In this document: piece after piece, positions 40,901-48,554 of the stretch
Layout of the letters: each line of letters opens with the position of its first letter
Numbering within the stretch: position 1 is the stretch's first letter
NCBI GenBank assembly: GCA_030840645.1
Contig: JAVEEC010000043.1
Coordinates: forward strand, 27,777-91,776
Reading direction: 5' to 3'
From: Frankiaceae bacterium
GTDB taxonomy: Bacteria > Actinomycetota > Actinomycetes > BP-191
Length of the DNA: 64,000 nucleotides
Program-made: the position numbers and the translations under genes
Notes under the pieces: model-generated
Seen by the model: the letters and a program-made list of their open reading frames with translations, nothing else
What the model was told of the DNA's origin: nothing
Databases searched by the model: none

Positions 40901-41090
40901 GTCACTCGCGGTGGATGGGACGGGCCGGCCTGCCGGCGGGGCCGTAGGCCCTGCCGGCTCTTCCCGCCGGAAGCGCTCGCAGGGGCCCGCTCGTCAAGGT
41001 TCGCCCGAAGGGCAACCGCGAAGCGGCTCGACCTTGACGAGCGGAGGGCGAGCGCGCACCCTCCGGCCCGGCCCATCCACCGCGACCGAC
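40901..41090. repeat. 190-bp nested palindromic element
   Basis: Outer arms 40901-40928 and 41063-41090 pair over 28 bp with three mismatches. Inside, GCGCTCGC (40973-40980) pairs with GCGAGCGC (41048-41055), and CGCTCGTCAAGGT (40988-41000) pairs perfectly with 41031-41043 around a 30-nt loop that is itself partly self-complementary. No convincing protein is encoded. It could be a MITE or repeated intergenic hairpin, or a structured RNA. The rest of the gene-free stretch 41091-41178 shows nothing I can name. Confidence 0.6.
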
Positions 41091-41178
41091 AACCACTTCG
41101 TGACGAGTGGCATTAGTCGTCTCCGGCCGAGCGTGTCGCTAACCAGCCTGCGCCAGTGTCCTCGCAACCTGTGGCCGG

Positions 41179-41616
41179 TTACGACCCCTCGATGTCGAAA
41201 TGGCCATTGAAGTATCGGAATGTCACAGCAAACCGGTCCAAGAACCCTTGTTGTCCAAGAATTCCTTGGAAGGGCATCTGGAAATCCGTCTGCTTAATGA
41301 AAGCAACGTCGCTCCCCCAAGACACGTCAGTCATCTTGGGGATCGACAGTTGCACCTGTTCGAATTGGACCGGGCGCGCTGACCCCATCAGCGCGATAGT
41401 GCCACTGCGGTGCCCGGCTTGGCCGATCCGCACTCCGAGAGCCTCGGCGGTCCCGTAGTCGAAAACCGTCAGCGGGGACCCCGAGTCGATGAGCGCACGG
41501 GTCATCCAGTCTCCGTTGACGCCGTACTGAAGACGGACGTCCACCGTCGGACGCGGTACGGGCGGGCTGCCTTCTTCGCGGTAGCGAAAGCGCATGTCCG
41601 AGTTAGCCGACACCAA
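41179..41616 (-). CDS. retropepsin-like aspartic protease domain protein
   Basis: 145 aa. RALIDSGSPLTVFDYGTAEALG carries the D-S-G triad (residues 44-46) and the flap-side pattern of single-lobe, dimeric aspartic proteases. The C-terminal GILGQQGFLDRFAVTFRYFNGHFDIE is the typical final strand-loop of this fold. No membrane segment. Start may be TTG 41616 or GTG 41613, both overlapping the end of the DUF5678 gene, so the two are co-translated. Base composition is clearly less GC-rich than the flanks, a sign of recent transfer. The substrate is unknown. Confidence 0.75.
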   Translation of the reverse strand: MVSANSDMRFRYREEGSPPVPRPTVDVRLQYGVNGDWMTRALIDSGSPLTVFDYGTAEALGVRIGQAGHRSGTIALMGSARPVQFEQVQLSIPKMTDVSWGSDVAFIKQTDFQMPFQGILGQQGFLDRFAVTFRYFNGHFDIEGS

Positions 41617-41872
41617 TCATGACCGCGTCTGAGGGATACGGGACATACTGAGCGACCGCGCCCTTGCCTTGGTCGCCTAGTTCGTGCAGTCGAGGGACAA
41701 GATCGCGTGCGTTGCGCGCACACGTGACGACGCGCCCGTCCTTGACGGCGACCCACATGCCGACGAACTGATCAAGCTCCGCCGGTCGACGCTCCGGCTC
41801 CCATCGCGTGCCCGCGGCCATACCACGAAGGTACCCCGCGACGGCGGCGACACGCTGTACGATCCTCAACAT
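41603..41872 (-). CDS. DUF5678-like small protein
   Basis: 89 aa. FVGMWVAVKDGRVVTCARNARDLVPRL followed by QYVPYPSDAVMIGVG is the pattern of DUF5678 (short beta-alpha domain of unknown function, often encoded next to retropepsin-like proteases). The ATG follows GGGAGG. Its 3' end overlaps the protease gene by 11-14 bp. Probably a specificity or adaptor partner of that protease, by context only. Confidence 0.7.
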   Translation of the reverse strand: MLRIVQRVAAVAGYLRGMAAGTRWEPERRPAELDQFVGMWVAVKDGRVVTCARNARDLVPRLHELGDQGKGAVAQYVPYPSDAVMIGVG

Positions 41873-41888
41873 GGCCGCCTCCCGTGTT

Positions 41889-41915
41889 CTGCGTAATGCG
41901 AGTCACATAACGCAG
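41889..41915. promoter_or_regulatory. inverted repeat between divergent island genes
   Basis: CTGCGTAATG (41889-41898) and CATAACGCAG (41906-41915) pair with one mismatch around 7 bp. The site lies between the DUF5678 gene and the divergent winged-helix gene and touches a TATAC element at 41916-41920. It is a good candidate operator for the winged-helix protein, controlling both directions. Confidence 0.5.
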
Positions 41916-41933
41916 TATACGAGATGATCCGAG

Positions 41934-42242
41934 GTGACAGCCCACGACACGCGTCAAGTCTCCGCCTCTGTCTTCGGCAACGACAAGTGGATCGAGGTCG
42001 TCCGATCACTGGAGGAACTCTCTGGCACACCGCTCGCACAGGAGATCGCGCGGCGGTCGGATGTGAACCATGATCTCGTAACGAAGGTGCTCGTGCGGCT
42101 CGAAGCGGCACAGTTGGTGAAGCGGCTTCCTCGGATCGGAGGGCGACGTGGCCCCGTACCGTGGGAGGTCCAGCGCGGCGGCGCCTGGCAAGCGATGGTC
42201 GCGTTATGCGATGAGCTGGCTCCGCCCCAGCGGGAGTCATAA
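41934..42242 (+). CDS. small winged-helix DNA-binding protein
   Basis: 102 aa. GTPLAQEIARRSDVNHDLVTKVLVRLEAAQLVKRLPRIGGRRGPVPWEV reads as a helix-turn-helix followed by a wing (MarR/ArsR-like), at about residues 31-80. No ligand or metal-binding domain. GTG start with a weak AGG nearby. It faces away from the DUF5678/protease pair across an inverted repeat, and a hairpin terminator follows its stop at once. Probably a local regulator of the island. Confidence 0.7.
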   Translation: MTAHDTRQVSASVFGNDKWIEVVRSLEELSGTPLAQEIARRSDVNHDLVTKVLVRLEAAQLVKRLPRIGGRRGPVPWEVQRGGAWQAMVALCDELAPPQRES

Positions 42243-42275
42243 AAAAGCCCGTGGCCTCGGAAGGCCACGGGCTTT
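42241..42275. terminator. rho-independent hairpin terminator
   Basis: GCCCGTGGCC (42247-42256) pairs perfectly with GGCCACGGGC (42263-42272) around TCGGAA. TTT follows on the plus strand and, read leftwards, six T follow, so the hairpin is stronger on the minus strand. It overlaps the stop codon of the winged-helix gene and separates it from the HEPN-like gene. Confidence 0.85.
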
Positions 42276-42363
42276 GGGGTCCGATGGACCCGGTTAAGTA
42301 CGTCGTGAACCCTAGCATGGGGCATGGTGCCACGCAACGGGTTGCCTATCAGAGGGGGAGCGA

Positions 42364-44004
42364 GTGACGACGCCACGCCCCGGGGCGGATGCAACGTCTC
42401 TGTACAGCAGACACGTCACCGCCCGACTGCAGGACTTCTTCTCGCCCGCGACTCCCTGGCCGCGGCGTCTCTGGGGACTCGGAGCGTTGTTAGCGCTTGA
42501 GGAGCTGCATCAGGCGGGCGAGTGGATGGAGCGCCGGGCGCTCGGCGAAAGCGCCGTCGGCTGGCAGCGCCACACTCTCGAGCGGATGCTCGGAAGTGAC
42601 CGAGCGCTCGGCGACAGAATCCTCCGCTCGGAACTCACGACGGTACTGCGTTCGCCGCTCCGAGAGATGAGTGACAGCCGCCGTCGGCTGCGGGAACTGA
42701 TCGACAGGATCCGCCCCGGATACGTCGACCGGTGGGCTCGGTTGGCCGCCGAAGAGGACCCGCCTGGCCCCGAGAGACTTGCTCGTGCCGTCGCGGCACA
42801 CCTGCTCGACCGCGGTTACAGCCCGTTCTACCTCCGCAACTGGCTACGAGACCACCCGTCCGCCTCCGCAGCCGAACTTACCGAAGCCGCTGCGACACTT
42901 GCCGCAGCGCCTAAGCGTGAGTTCGAAGTAGTAGTCCCCGTACTTCGTGTCCCTCACATGGACCAGCTACAGGGACGGATCCACTGGCTCACGGCGGCAG
43001 CGGTGGCAGAGTGGTTCAGCCGGCACGCGATCGACTCACCGCTGCCCGCGGAGGTCGTCGGCGCCTTCCGGTACCGGATCCTTGCCTACGACGCCGAGGC
43101 TGCGGCCGAGATAAGCGCGCTCTTGCTTGAGCGGCTGACCGCGCGAGTCTCCTTTGCGCCCGCCAACGATGCACTCCGTCTCCTCGGTAGCGCTTTCGTT
43201 GCCGCCTACGGCAAGGCGTCTTCGTTCAGCGGTGGACGCCAGCCAGCCGTCATCCCGTCACTCGTCGCCGAGGAGCAACTGCACGTCGTCGGCGTGGGTC
43301 GTGTCGATCCGGAGACGGCACAATCGGAAAGGCTCGACGACGCTCTCGAACTGGCGGGCGCGATCAACGGGCGGGCCGTTGCTCCGGCCATTACGGGCGG
43401 CTGGGCCGGGTTGGAGTCGCTTCTGACGGAACCGGCCGACTCCGACGACCACGGCGAGGGCCGCGTCCTCGCAGCGGCCCGGGCAGCCGATCTGATCGCG
43501 TGCTCATGGCCACGGGCCGAGATGACCGCACTCGCGCACCAAGTTCGCGACGACCGCCACGACGATCTCAGCCAGCGGATCGCTTCCTGCTCTACGAACG
43601 TCGCCCGGGCGCGGCTCGTGGCAGACCGGATTGGTTCCGGTGGCAACCTGCTCCTCCCCCCAGGGTGGAGACACGGAAGTGATCTAGCAGCGGTTGCAAG
43701 GATGCGCGTCGTCATCAACAATCCGGCGCAGGCGATTCTCGACGCGCGACTGCCGATTGAAGTCACGATGCGACGTCTCTATCGCTGTCGGAACATCATT
43801 GTTCATGGTGGCCGCGCCGGCGGGGTCCTTAACGCTGCGACTCTGCGCGTCGCAGCGCCGCTAGTTGGCGCAGCGCTCGACCGGCTGGCACACGCGCATC
43901 TGACCACACAAACGCCATCGCTGGTGCTAGCAGCTCGCGCCGCGGTCGCTCTGCAACTGGCTGGAAGTGAACTCGGCGCGCAGCCCACTGACCTACTGCT
44001 CTGA
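42364..44004 (+). CDS. HEPN-motif protein of unknown function
   Basis: 546 aa, soluble, mostly helical, no family recognised for the first 450 residues. The C-terminal RRLYRCRNIIVHGG contains R476-x4-H481, the R-x4-6-H ribonuclease motif of HEPN domains, in the wording seen in ApeA-like HEPN proteins (YRxRNxIVHGG). The N-terminus has helical repeats with EELHQAGEWMER and DRIRPGYVDRW. GTG start after GAGGGGGAG. It stands alone between a terminator and tRNA-Leu, in a less GC-rich island with an integrase remnant. A defence or toxin RNase is a reasonable guess; without a search this stays inference. A non-catalytic HEPN fold is possible. Confidence 0.6.
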   Translation: MTTPRPGADATSLYSRHVTARLQDFFSPATPWPRRLWGLGALLALEELHQAGEWMERRALGESAVGWQRHTLERMLGSDRALGDRILRSELTTVLRSPLREMSDSRRRLRELIDRIRPGYVDRWARLAAEEDPPGPERLARAVAAHLLDRGYSPFYLRNWLRDHPSASAAELTEAAATLAAAPKREFEVVVPVLRVPHMDQLQGRIHWLTAAAVAEWFSRHAIDSPLPAEVVGAFRYRILAYDAEAAAEISALLLERLTARVSFAPANDALRLLGSAFVAAYGKASSFSGGRQPAVIPSLVAEEQLHVVGVGRVDPETAQSERLDDALELAGAINGRAVAPAITGGWAGLESLLTEPADSDDHGEGRVLAAARAADLIACSWPRAEMTALAHQVRDDRHDDLSQRIASCSTNVARARLVADRIGSGGNLLLPPGWRHGSDLAAVARMRVVINNPAQAILDARLPIEVTMRRLYRCRNIIVHGGRAGGVLNAATLRVAAPLVGAALDRLAHAHLTTQTPSLVLAARAAVALQLAGSELGAQPTDLLL

Positions 44005-44122
44005 GAGACGCACTCGTCGTAACAGCGTCGACCGCGCGCTGGCAATCTGTTGGCAGCGACGGTCGGATGACGCCCTGGCGGCGTACGATCGTGCCTCTGA
44101 CCTGCACGAACGCGTCGTGGTG

Positions 44123-44209
44123 TGGTGGGCGAGGGGGGAGTTGAACCCCCACGTCCTTTCGGACACACGGACCTGAACCGTGCGCGTCTGCCTATTCCGC
44201 CACTCGCCC
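44123..44209 (-). tRNA. tRNA-Leu (anticodon CAG)
   Basis: On the minus strand the 7-bp acceptor stem GGGCGAG/CTCGCCC closes the molecule. The anticodon arm is CACGG-TTCAGGT-CCGTG, giving CAG. A long variable arm (GTGTCCGAAAGGACG region) marks a class II tRNA, and the T arm is GGGGG-TTCAACT-CCCCC. Discriminator A and an encoded CCA end the gene at 44123. The 3' end faces the mobile region, as expected for a tRNA used as integration site. Confidence 0.95.
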
Positions 44210-44336
44210 GAGTGTGCCGCAGGACGCTACCACGCAGCCCGCGGCCCGGACCGGCCCGCCTCCTGGCGTACGACGCCCCGTCCGCGCCATGATCGCCCGG
44301 TATGTCCGGACCCTCCCGAGCGGTAAGGAAGCCCCC

Positions 44337-44558
44337 ATGCGCGCGAAGCTCTCCCTCGCCGCCGCACTCGCGGCGGTCGCCGGCGCGGCCCTCGTCACGC
44401 TGAACGCCGGCTCGTCGTCGGCGCTGCCGTGCCCGCCCGGCACGACGCCGACGTCCACGACGATCGCCGGGCAGCGCGTCGGCGCCTGCAAGCCGGCGCC
44501 GTACCCGCAGTGCGACCCGGGTCCGTGCGACCCGACCGCGGCGCCGCCGGAGCACTAG
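44337..44558 (+). CDS. small secreted Cys-containing peptide
   Basis: 73 aa. Signal peptide AKLSLAAALAAVAGAALVTLNAG with cleavage near SSA|LP (about residue 29). The 43-residue mature peptide has four Cys (32, 51, 59, 64) and many Pro, so two disulphides are possible. ATG is preceded by AAGGAAG at normal spacing. No family recognised; it sits between tRNA-Leu and fhaA. Confidence 0.6.
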   Translation: MRAKLSLAAALAAVAGAALVTLNAGSSSALPCPPGTTPTSTTIAGQRVGACKPAPYPQCDPGPCDPTAAPPEH

Positions 44559-44656
44559 GAGCCTGACTAGACCCGCTCGGACCGGGGCAGGTACGCCGAA
44601 GGGAACGGCGCGGCCGCCCCGATACGATCCTGGCCCGGAGGCGTCGAGGAGGCGGG

Positions 44657-45355
44657 ATGGGCGTGCTGCAGCGCTTCGAACGCCGCCTGGAAGGGCTGGT
44701 CGAGGGCACGTTCGCGAAGGTGTTCCGCGGCGGCGTCGAGCCGGTCGAGGTCGCCAAGGCCCTGCAACGCGAGGCCACCGACAAGCGCGCGATCGGCGCG
44801 GCGAGGACCCTCGTCCCGAACGAGTACGTGGTCGAGCTGGGCAGGTCGGACCACGCCAGGCTGAAGCCGTACGAGGCGCCGCTGGGCAGCGAGCTGGCCG
44901 CGATGGTCCGCGAGCACGCGGCCGACCACCGCTGGGAGTTCTGCGGCCCGGTCCGCGTGACGATCGAGGAGCACGACGACGTCGGCACGGGCGCGTTCCG
45001 CGTCCGCAGCGCGGTCACCGAGGGCGAGCCGGACCCGCTGCCGAGCCCGCGGACGAAGGGCGCGCCGCGCATCAGAGTCGTCACCGGCACCAGCCCGACG
45101 ACAGAGCACGCGCTCACCGACGACGTGCTCGTGATCGGGCGCGGCAGCACGGCGGGGCTGCGGCTCGACGACACCGGCGTGAGCCGCCAGCACGCCGAGG
45201 TACGCCGCGAGGGCGACGACGTGATCCTCGTGGACCTCGGCTCGACCAACGGCACCGCGGTCAACGGCCGCCACGTCGAACGCGTCCGCCTCGCCCCCGG
45301 CGACCGGATCGAGCTGGGCCGCAGCGTCCTCGTCTACGAACGCGACGAGCGCTAG
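44657..45355 (+). CDS. fhaA: FhaA: DUF3662 and FHA domain protein
   Basis: 232 aa. Residues 1 to about 115 form DUF3662 (RFERRLEGLVEGTFAKVFRGGVEPVEVAKAL). The C-terminal FHA domain (about 140-232) has IGRGSTAGLRL, SRQHAEV and DLGSTNGTAVNG, the phosphothreonine-binding loops. In mycobacteria FhaA is phosphorylated by PknB and binds the MurJ flippase regulator, controlling peptidoglycan precursor flow. The variable linker between domains is much shorter than in M. tuberculosis FhaA. Strong GGAGG precedes the ATG. First gene of the kinase/cell-wall operon. Confidence 0.94.
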   Translation: MGVLQRFERRLEGLVEGTFAKVFRGGVEPVEVAKALQREATDKRAIGAARTLVPNEYVVELGRSDHARLKPYEAPLGSELAAMVREHAADHRWEFCGPVRVTIEEHDDVGTGAFRVRSAVTEGEPDPLPSPRTKGAPRIRVVTGTSPTTEHALTDDVLVIGRGSTAGLRLDDTGVSRQHAEVRREGDDVILVDLGSTNGTAVNGRHVERVRLAPGDRIELGRSVLVYERDER

Positions 45356-45826
45356 ATGTCGGTGCTCGCCAACCTCCTGGTGCGCCTCGGCTTCCTGGCG
45401 CTGCTCTGGCTGTTCGTGTTCGCCGCGCTGCGGACGATCCGGCTCGACGTGTACGGCCCCCGCGTGCCGCGGTCGAGCCGCCCCGCACCGTCGCCCGCCG
45501 CGAAGGCGGCGCAGGCCCCGAAGCCGAAGGGAAAGCTGCCCAGGCACCTCGTCATCACCGCGGGCTCCCTCGCCGGCCAGAGCATCGAGCTGGAGAACGC
45601 CCCCGTCACGATCGGCCGCGCGCCCGACTCCACCCTGGTGCTCACCGACGACTACGCGTCCACCCACCACGCGCGGCTGGTCCCGCGGGACGGCCAGTGG
45701 CTGGTCGAGGACCTCGGCTCGACGAACGGCACCTACCTCGACAAGACGAAGGTGACCGGGCCTACGCCGGTGCCAGCGGGCGGCAAGGTGCGGATCGGCA
45801 AGACGGTGCTGGAGCTGCGCCGATGA
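45356..45826 (+). CDS. fhaB: FhaB/FipA-type FHA domain protein
   Basis: 156 aa. N-terminal membrane helix LLVRLGFLALLWLFVFAAL (about residues 5-24), a short basic Pro/Ala linker, then an FHA domain (VTIGRAPDSTLVL, STHHARL, DLGSTNGTYLD). It is the usual substrate/reader of PknA and PknB that links them to division and wall synthesis. ATG directly follows the fhaA stop; its own stop overlaps pstP. Confidence 0.94.
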   Translation: MSVLANLLVRLGFLALLWLFVFAALRTIRLDVYGPRVPRSSRPAPSPAAKAAQAPKPKGKLPRHLVITAGSLAGQSIELENAPVTIGRAPDSTLVLTDDYASTHHARLVPRDGQWLVEDLGSTNGTYLDKTKVTGPTPVPAGGKVRIGKTVLELRR

Positions 45827-47184
45827 CGCTGTCCTGGCGCTACGCCGCCGCCTCCGACGTCGGCCTCCTCAGAGACGGCAACGAGGACTCCGCGTTCGCT
45901 GGGCGCCGCCTGCTCGCTGTCGCCGACGGGATGGGCGGGCACGCGGCGGGCGAGGTGGCGAGCGCCGCGGTGATCGCCGCGCTGGAGCGGCTCGACGAGA
46001 CCGACGCCGGCGACCCGCGCGCGGCGTTGCGCGACGCGGTCAGGAACGCGAACGCCGGCCTCCGCGACATGGTCGCGGCCGACAACGAGCTGCACGGCAT
46101 GGGCACGACGGTCACCGCGGTCCTCGCGGACGGCGACGCCGCGTGGCTCGCGCACGTCGGCGACTCCCGCGCGTACCTGCTCCACGACGGCGAGCTGCGC
46201 CAGCTGACGCGGGACCACACGTTCGTCCAGCAGCTCGTCGACGAGGGCCGGATCAGGCGGGACGAGGCGTCCACCCACCCGCAACGCTCGCTGATCACCC
46301 GCGCGCTCGACGGCCGCGACGACGTCGAGCCCGATCTCGAACGCCTCGACCTGCGGCCGGGGGACCGCCTCCTGCTCTGCAGCGACGGCCTCTCCGCGGT
46401 GGTCTCCGACGAGAGCATCGCCGAGGTGCTCCGCGACTCGACGCCGGAGGAGGCGGTGCGCCGCCTGGTCGACCTGGCACTGCGCGGCGGCGGCCCCGAC
46501 AACATCACCTGCATCGTCGCCGACGTCGCCGCGACGCCGGCGGTGGGCGAGGCGGTCGTCACGGGCGCCGCCGGCGACGGTGCGCAGGACCGCGAACACG
46601 ACAGGGAAAGCCCCGCAACGCGGGCCGCGGCGCTGCCGGCGCGCCGGGCAGCGGGGCGGCACGCGCGGGACCCGGACGGCCCCGACCTTCGGGCGCGGGC
46701 CCGGCGCCTGCGCCGCCGCCGGGCGCTGGTGACCGCGCTCGCGGTGATCGTGCTCGTCGCGGTCGGCGGGACCACCGGGTACGCGTGGACGCAGCGGCAG
46801 TACTACGTCGGCGTCGCCGACGGCCAGGTCGCGATCTTCCGGGGCGTCGAGGCGAGCATCGCCGGCGCCCGCCTCTCCCACGTCGCCGAACGCGTTCCGC
46901 TCCCGGTCACGGGCCTGCCCGACTACGAGCGCAAGCGGGTCTCCGACGGCATCCACGCGGCCAGCGTCGCCGACGCGCGGAAGATCGTCGAACGCCTCCG
47001 CGCCGCTCTCCCGCCGTGTCCCGTCACCCCGACGCCGACCCCGGTCCGCACCCCGGGCACCGCGACGAAGCCGCCGCTGCCGACCCCGGCCACGCCGCCC
47101 GTCAGCCGTCCCACGCCCTCGCCCTCGCCCTGCGCAGCCGTCCCGACGCCGACGACGACCCCGCTGCCGGGACCGACGCCGTGA
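45823..47184 (+). CDS. pstP: PstP PP2C-type Ser/Thr phosphatase
   Basis: 453 aa. PP2C domain (about 1-240): GLLRDGNEDSA, VADGMGGHAAGEVAS, AHVGDSRAYLL, LLCSDGLS and GGPDNITCIV carry the metal-binding aspartates. A basic linker leads to a membrane helix (ALVTALAVIVLVAVGG, about 306-322) and an extracellular domain ending in a Pro/Thr-rich tail. It reverses PknA/PknB phosphorylation. ATGA overlap with fhaB and GTG overlap with the next gene. Confidence 0.95.
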   Translation: MTLSWRYAAASDVGLLRDGNEDSAFAGRRLLAVADGMGGHAAGEVASAAVIAALERLDETDAGDPRAALRDAVRNANAGLRDMVAADNELHGMGTTVTAVLADGDAAWLAHVGDSRAYLLHDGELRQLTRDHTFVQQLVDEGRIRRDEASTHPQRSLITRALDGRDDVEPDLERLDLRPGDRLLLCSDGLSAVVSDESIAEVLRDSTPEEAVRRLVDLALRGGGPDNITCIVADVAATPAVGEAVVTGAAGDGAQDREHDRESPATRAAALPARRAAGRHARDPDGPDLRARARRLRRRRALVTALAVIVLVAVGGTTGYAWTQRQYYVGVADGQVAIFRGVEASIAGARLSHVAERVPLPVTGLPDYERKRVSDGIHAASVADARKIVERLRAALPPCPVTPTPTPVRTPGTATKPPLPTPATPPVSRPTPSPSPCAAVPTPTTTPLPGPTP

Positions 47185-48554
47185 ACCGCCGCCGCACCGA
47201 GGCCGTCCTCCTCGCGTTCGCCGTCGTCGTCGCGATGGCGGCGAGCGCCGCGGTCGACCTCGCGCACGACGGCCGGGTGACGACCGACGTCCTCACGTAT
47301 GGCCTCGGCCTGGCCCTGCTGTTCGGCGTCGCGCACGCCGCCGTCCGCGTCCTGGCACCCGCGGCCGACCCGTTGCTGCTGCCGGCCGCCGCGCTGCTCA
47401 ACGGCGTCGGCCTGGTCCTCCAGCGCCGCCTCGACCTCGCGCTCCACGACCGCGCCGTGCAGCTCGGCAACGAGCCGCCGAGCGGCCACGCGGGCCAGCA
47501 GCTGCTCTGGACGCTGGTAGGGGTGGTGCTGTTCACGGCGGTGCTCGCGGTCGTCCGCGACCACAGGCTGCTCGACAGGTACCGCTACACGTTCGCGGCC
47601 GTCGGCCTGGTCCTGCTGCTGCTGCCGACCGTCCTGCCCGCGCGGTACTCCGAGGTCAACGGCGCCAAGATCTGGATCCGCTTCGCCGGCTTCTCGCTGC
47701 AGCCGAGCGAGATCGCGAAGATCTGCCTGATCGTGTTCTTCGCCAGCTACTTCGTCGCCAAGCGCGAGCTGCTCTCCATGGCCACCCGGCGGATCGCCGG
47801 CCTCAACCTGCCGCGAGCACGGGACCTCGGTCCGGTGCTGCTCGCCTGGGCCGCAAGCGTTGCGGTCCTCGTGCGGGAGAAGGACCTCGGCTCGTCGCTG
47901 CTGTTCTTCGGCATCTTCGTCGTGATGCTCTACGTCGCCACCGAGCGGACGTCGTGGCTGCTGATCGGGCTCGCGCTGTTCAGTGCGGGCGCGTTCGCGG
48001 CGTACCGGATGTTCGGCCACGTCCGCAGCCGGGTCGACGTCTGGCTCGACCCGTTCCAGGACCCGGCGCGGCGCGGGTACCAGCTGACGCAGGGCCTGTT
48101 CGGCCTCGCGACCGGCGGCCTCACCGGGACGGGCCTCGGCAACGGCCGTCCCGAGACGGTGCCGTTCGCCGGCACCGACTTCATCTTCGCGACGATCGGC
48201 GAGGAGCTGGGTCTCGTCGGCGTCGTCGCGGTGCTCACGGTGTTCGCGCTGTTCGTCGCGCGCGGCATCCGCATCGCGCTCGGCGTCCGCGACGACTTCG
48301 GCAAGCTGCTCGCGACCGGGCTCGCGTTCTCGATGGCGTTGCAGGTGTTCGTCGTCGTCGGCGGGGTGACCCGGCTGATCCCGCTGACCGGCATCACGCT
48401 GCCGTTCCTGTCCTACGGCGGCTCGTCGCTCGTCGCCAACTACGTCGTCGTCGCGCTGCTGCTCCGCATCTCCGACGCGGGCCGCCACGCGGGACCGAGC
48501 GAACGCGACATGGCCGAGCTGACCGGCGAGATGACCCAGGTGGTGCTGCGGTGA
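47181..48554 (+). CDS. rodA: SEDS peptidoglycan polymerase RodA/FtsW
   Basis: 457 aa, about 12 membrane helices. SEDS hallmarks: VNGAKIWIRFAGFSLQPSEIAKI, VREKDLGSSLLFFG with the catalytic-type Asp in loop 4, and the C-terminal IPLTGITLPFLSYGGSSLVANY. It polymerises lipid II with the class B PBP encoded next. Position between pstP and pbpA is the RodA place in mycobacteria (FtsW in streptomycete naming). GTGA overlaps at both ends. Confidence 0.94.
   Translation: MNRRRTEAVLLAFAVVVAMAASAAVDLAHDGRVTTDVLTYGLGLALLFGVAHAAVRVLAPAADPLLLPAAALLNGVGLVLQRRLDLALHDRAVQLGNEPPSGHAGQQLLWTLVGVVLFTAVLAVVRDHRLLDRYRYTFAAVGLVLLLLPTVLPARYSEVNGAKIWIRFAGFSLQPSEIAKICLIVFFASYFVAKRELLSMATRRIAGLNLPRARDLGPVLLAWAASVAVLVREKDLGSSLLFFGIFVVMLYVATERTSWLLIGLALFSAGAFAAYRMFGHVRSRVDVWLDPFQDPARRGYQLTQGLFGLATGGLTGTGLGNGRPETVPFAGTDFIFATIGEELGLVGVVAVLTVFALFVARGIRIALGVRDDFGKLLATGLAFSMALQVFVVVGGVTRLIPLTGITLPFLSYGGSSLVANYVVVALLLRISDAGRHAGPSERDMAELTGEMTQVVLR

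Noticed and set aside
41914..41919. Perfect TATACT -10 box reading towards the DUF5678 gene.
   Set aside because: No acceptable -35 at 16-18 bp; kept only as part of the inverted-repeat region.
44005..44122. Possible att direct repeat or gene fragment between the HEPN-like gene and tRNA-Leu.
   Set aside because: No copy of the tRNA 3' end was found at the other side of the island, and no frame here shows a domain.
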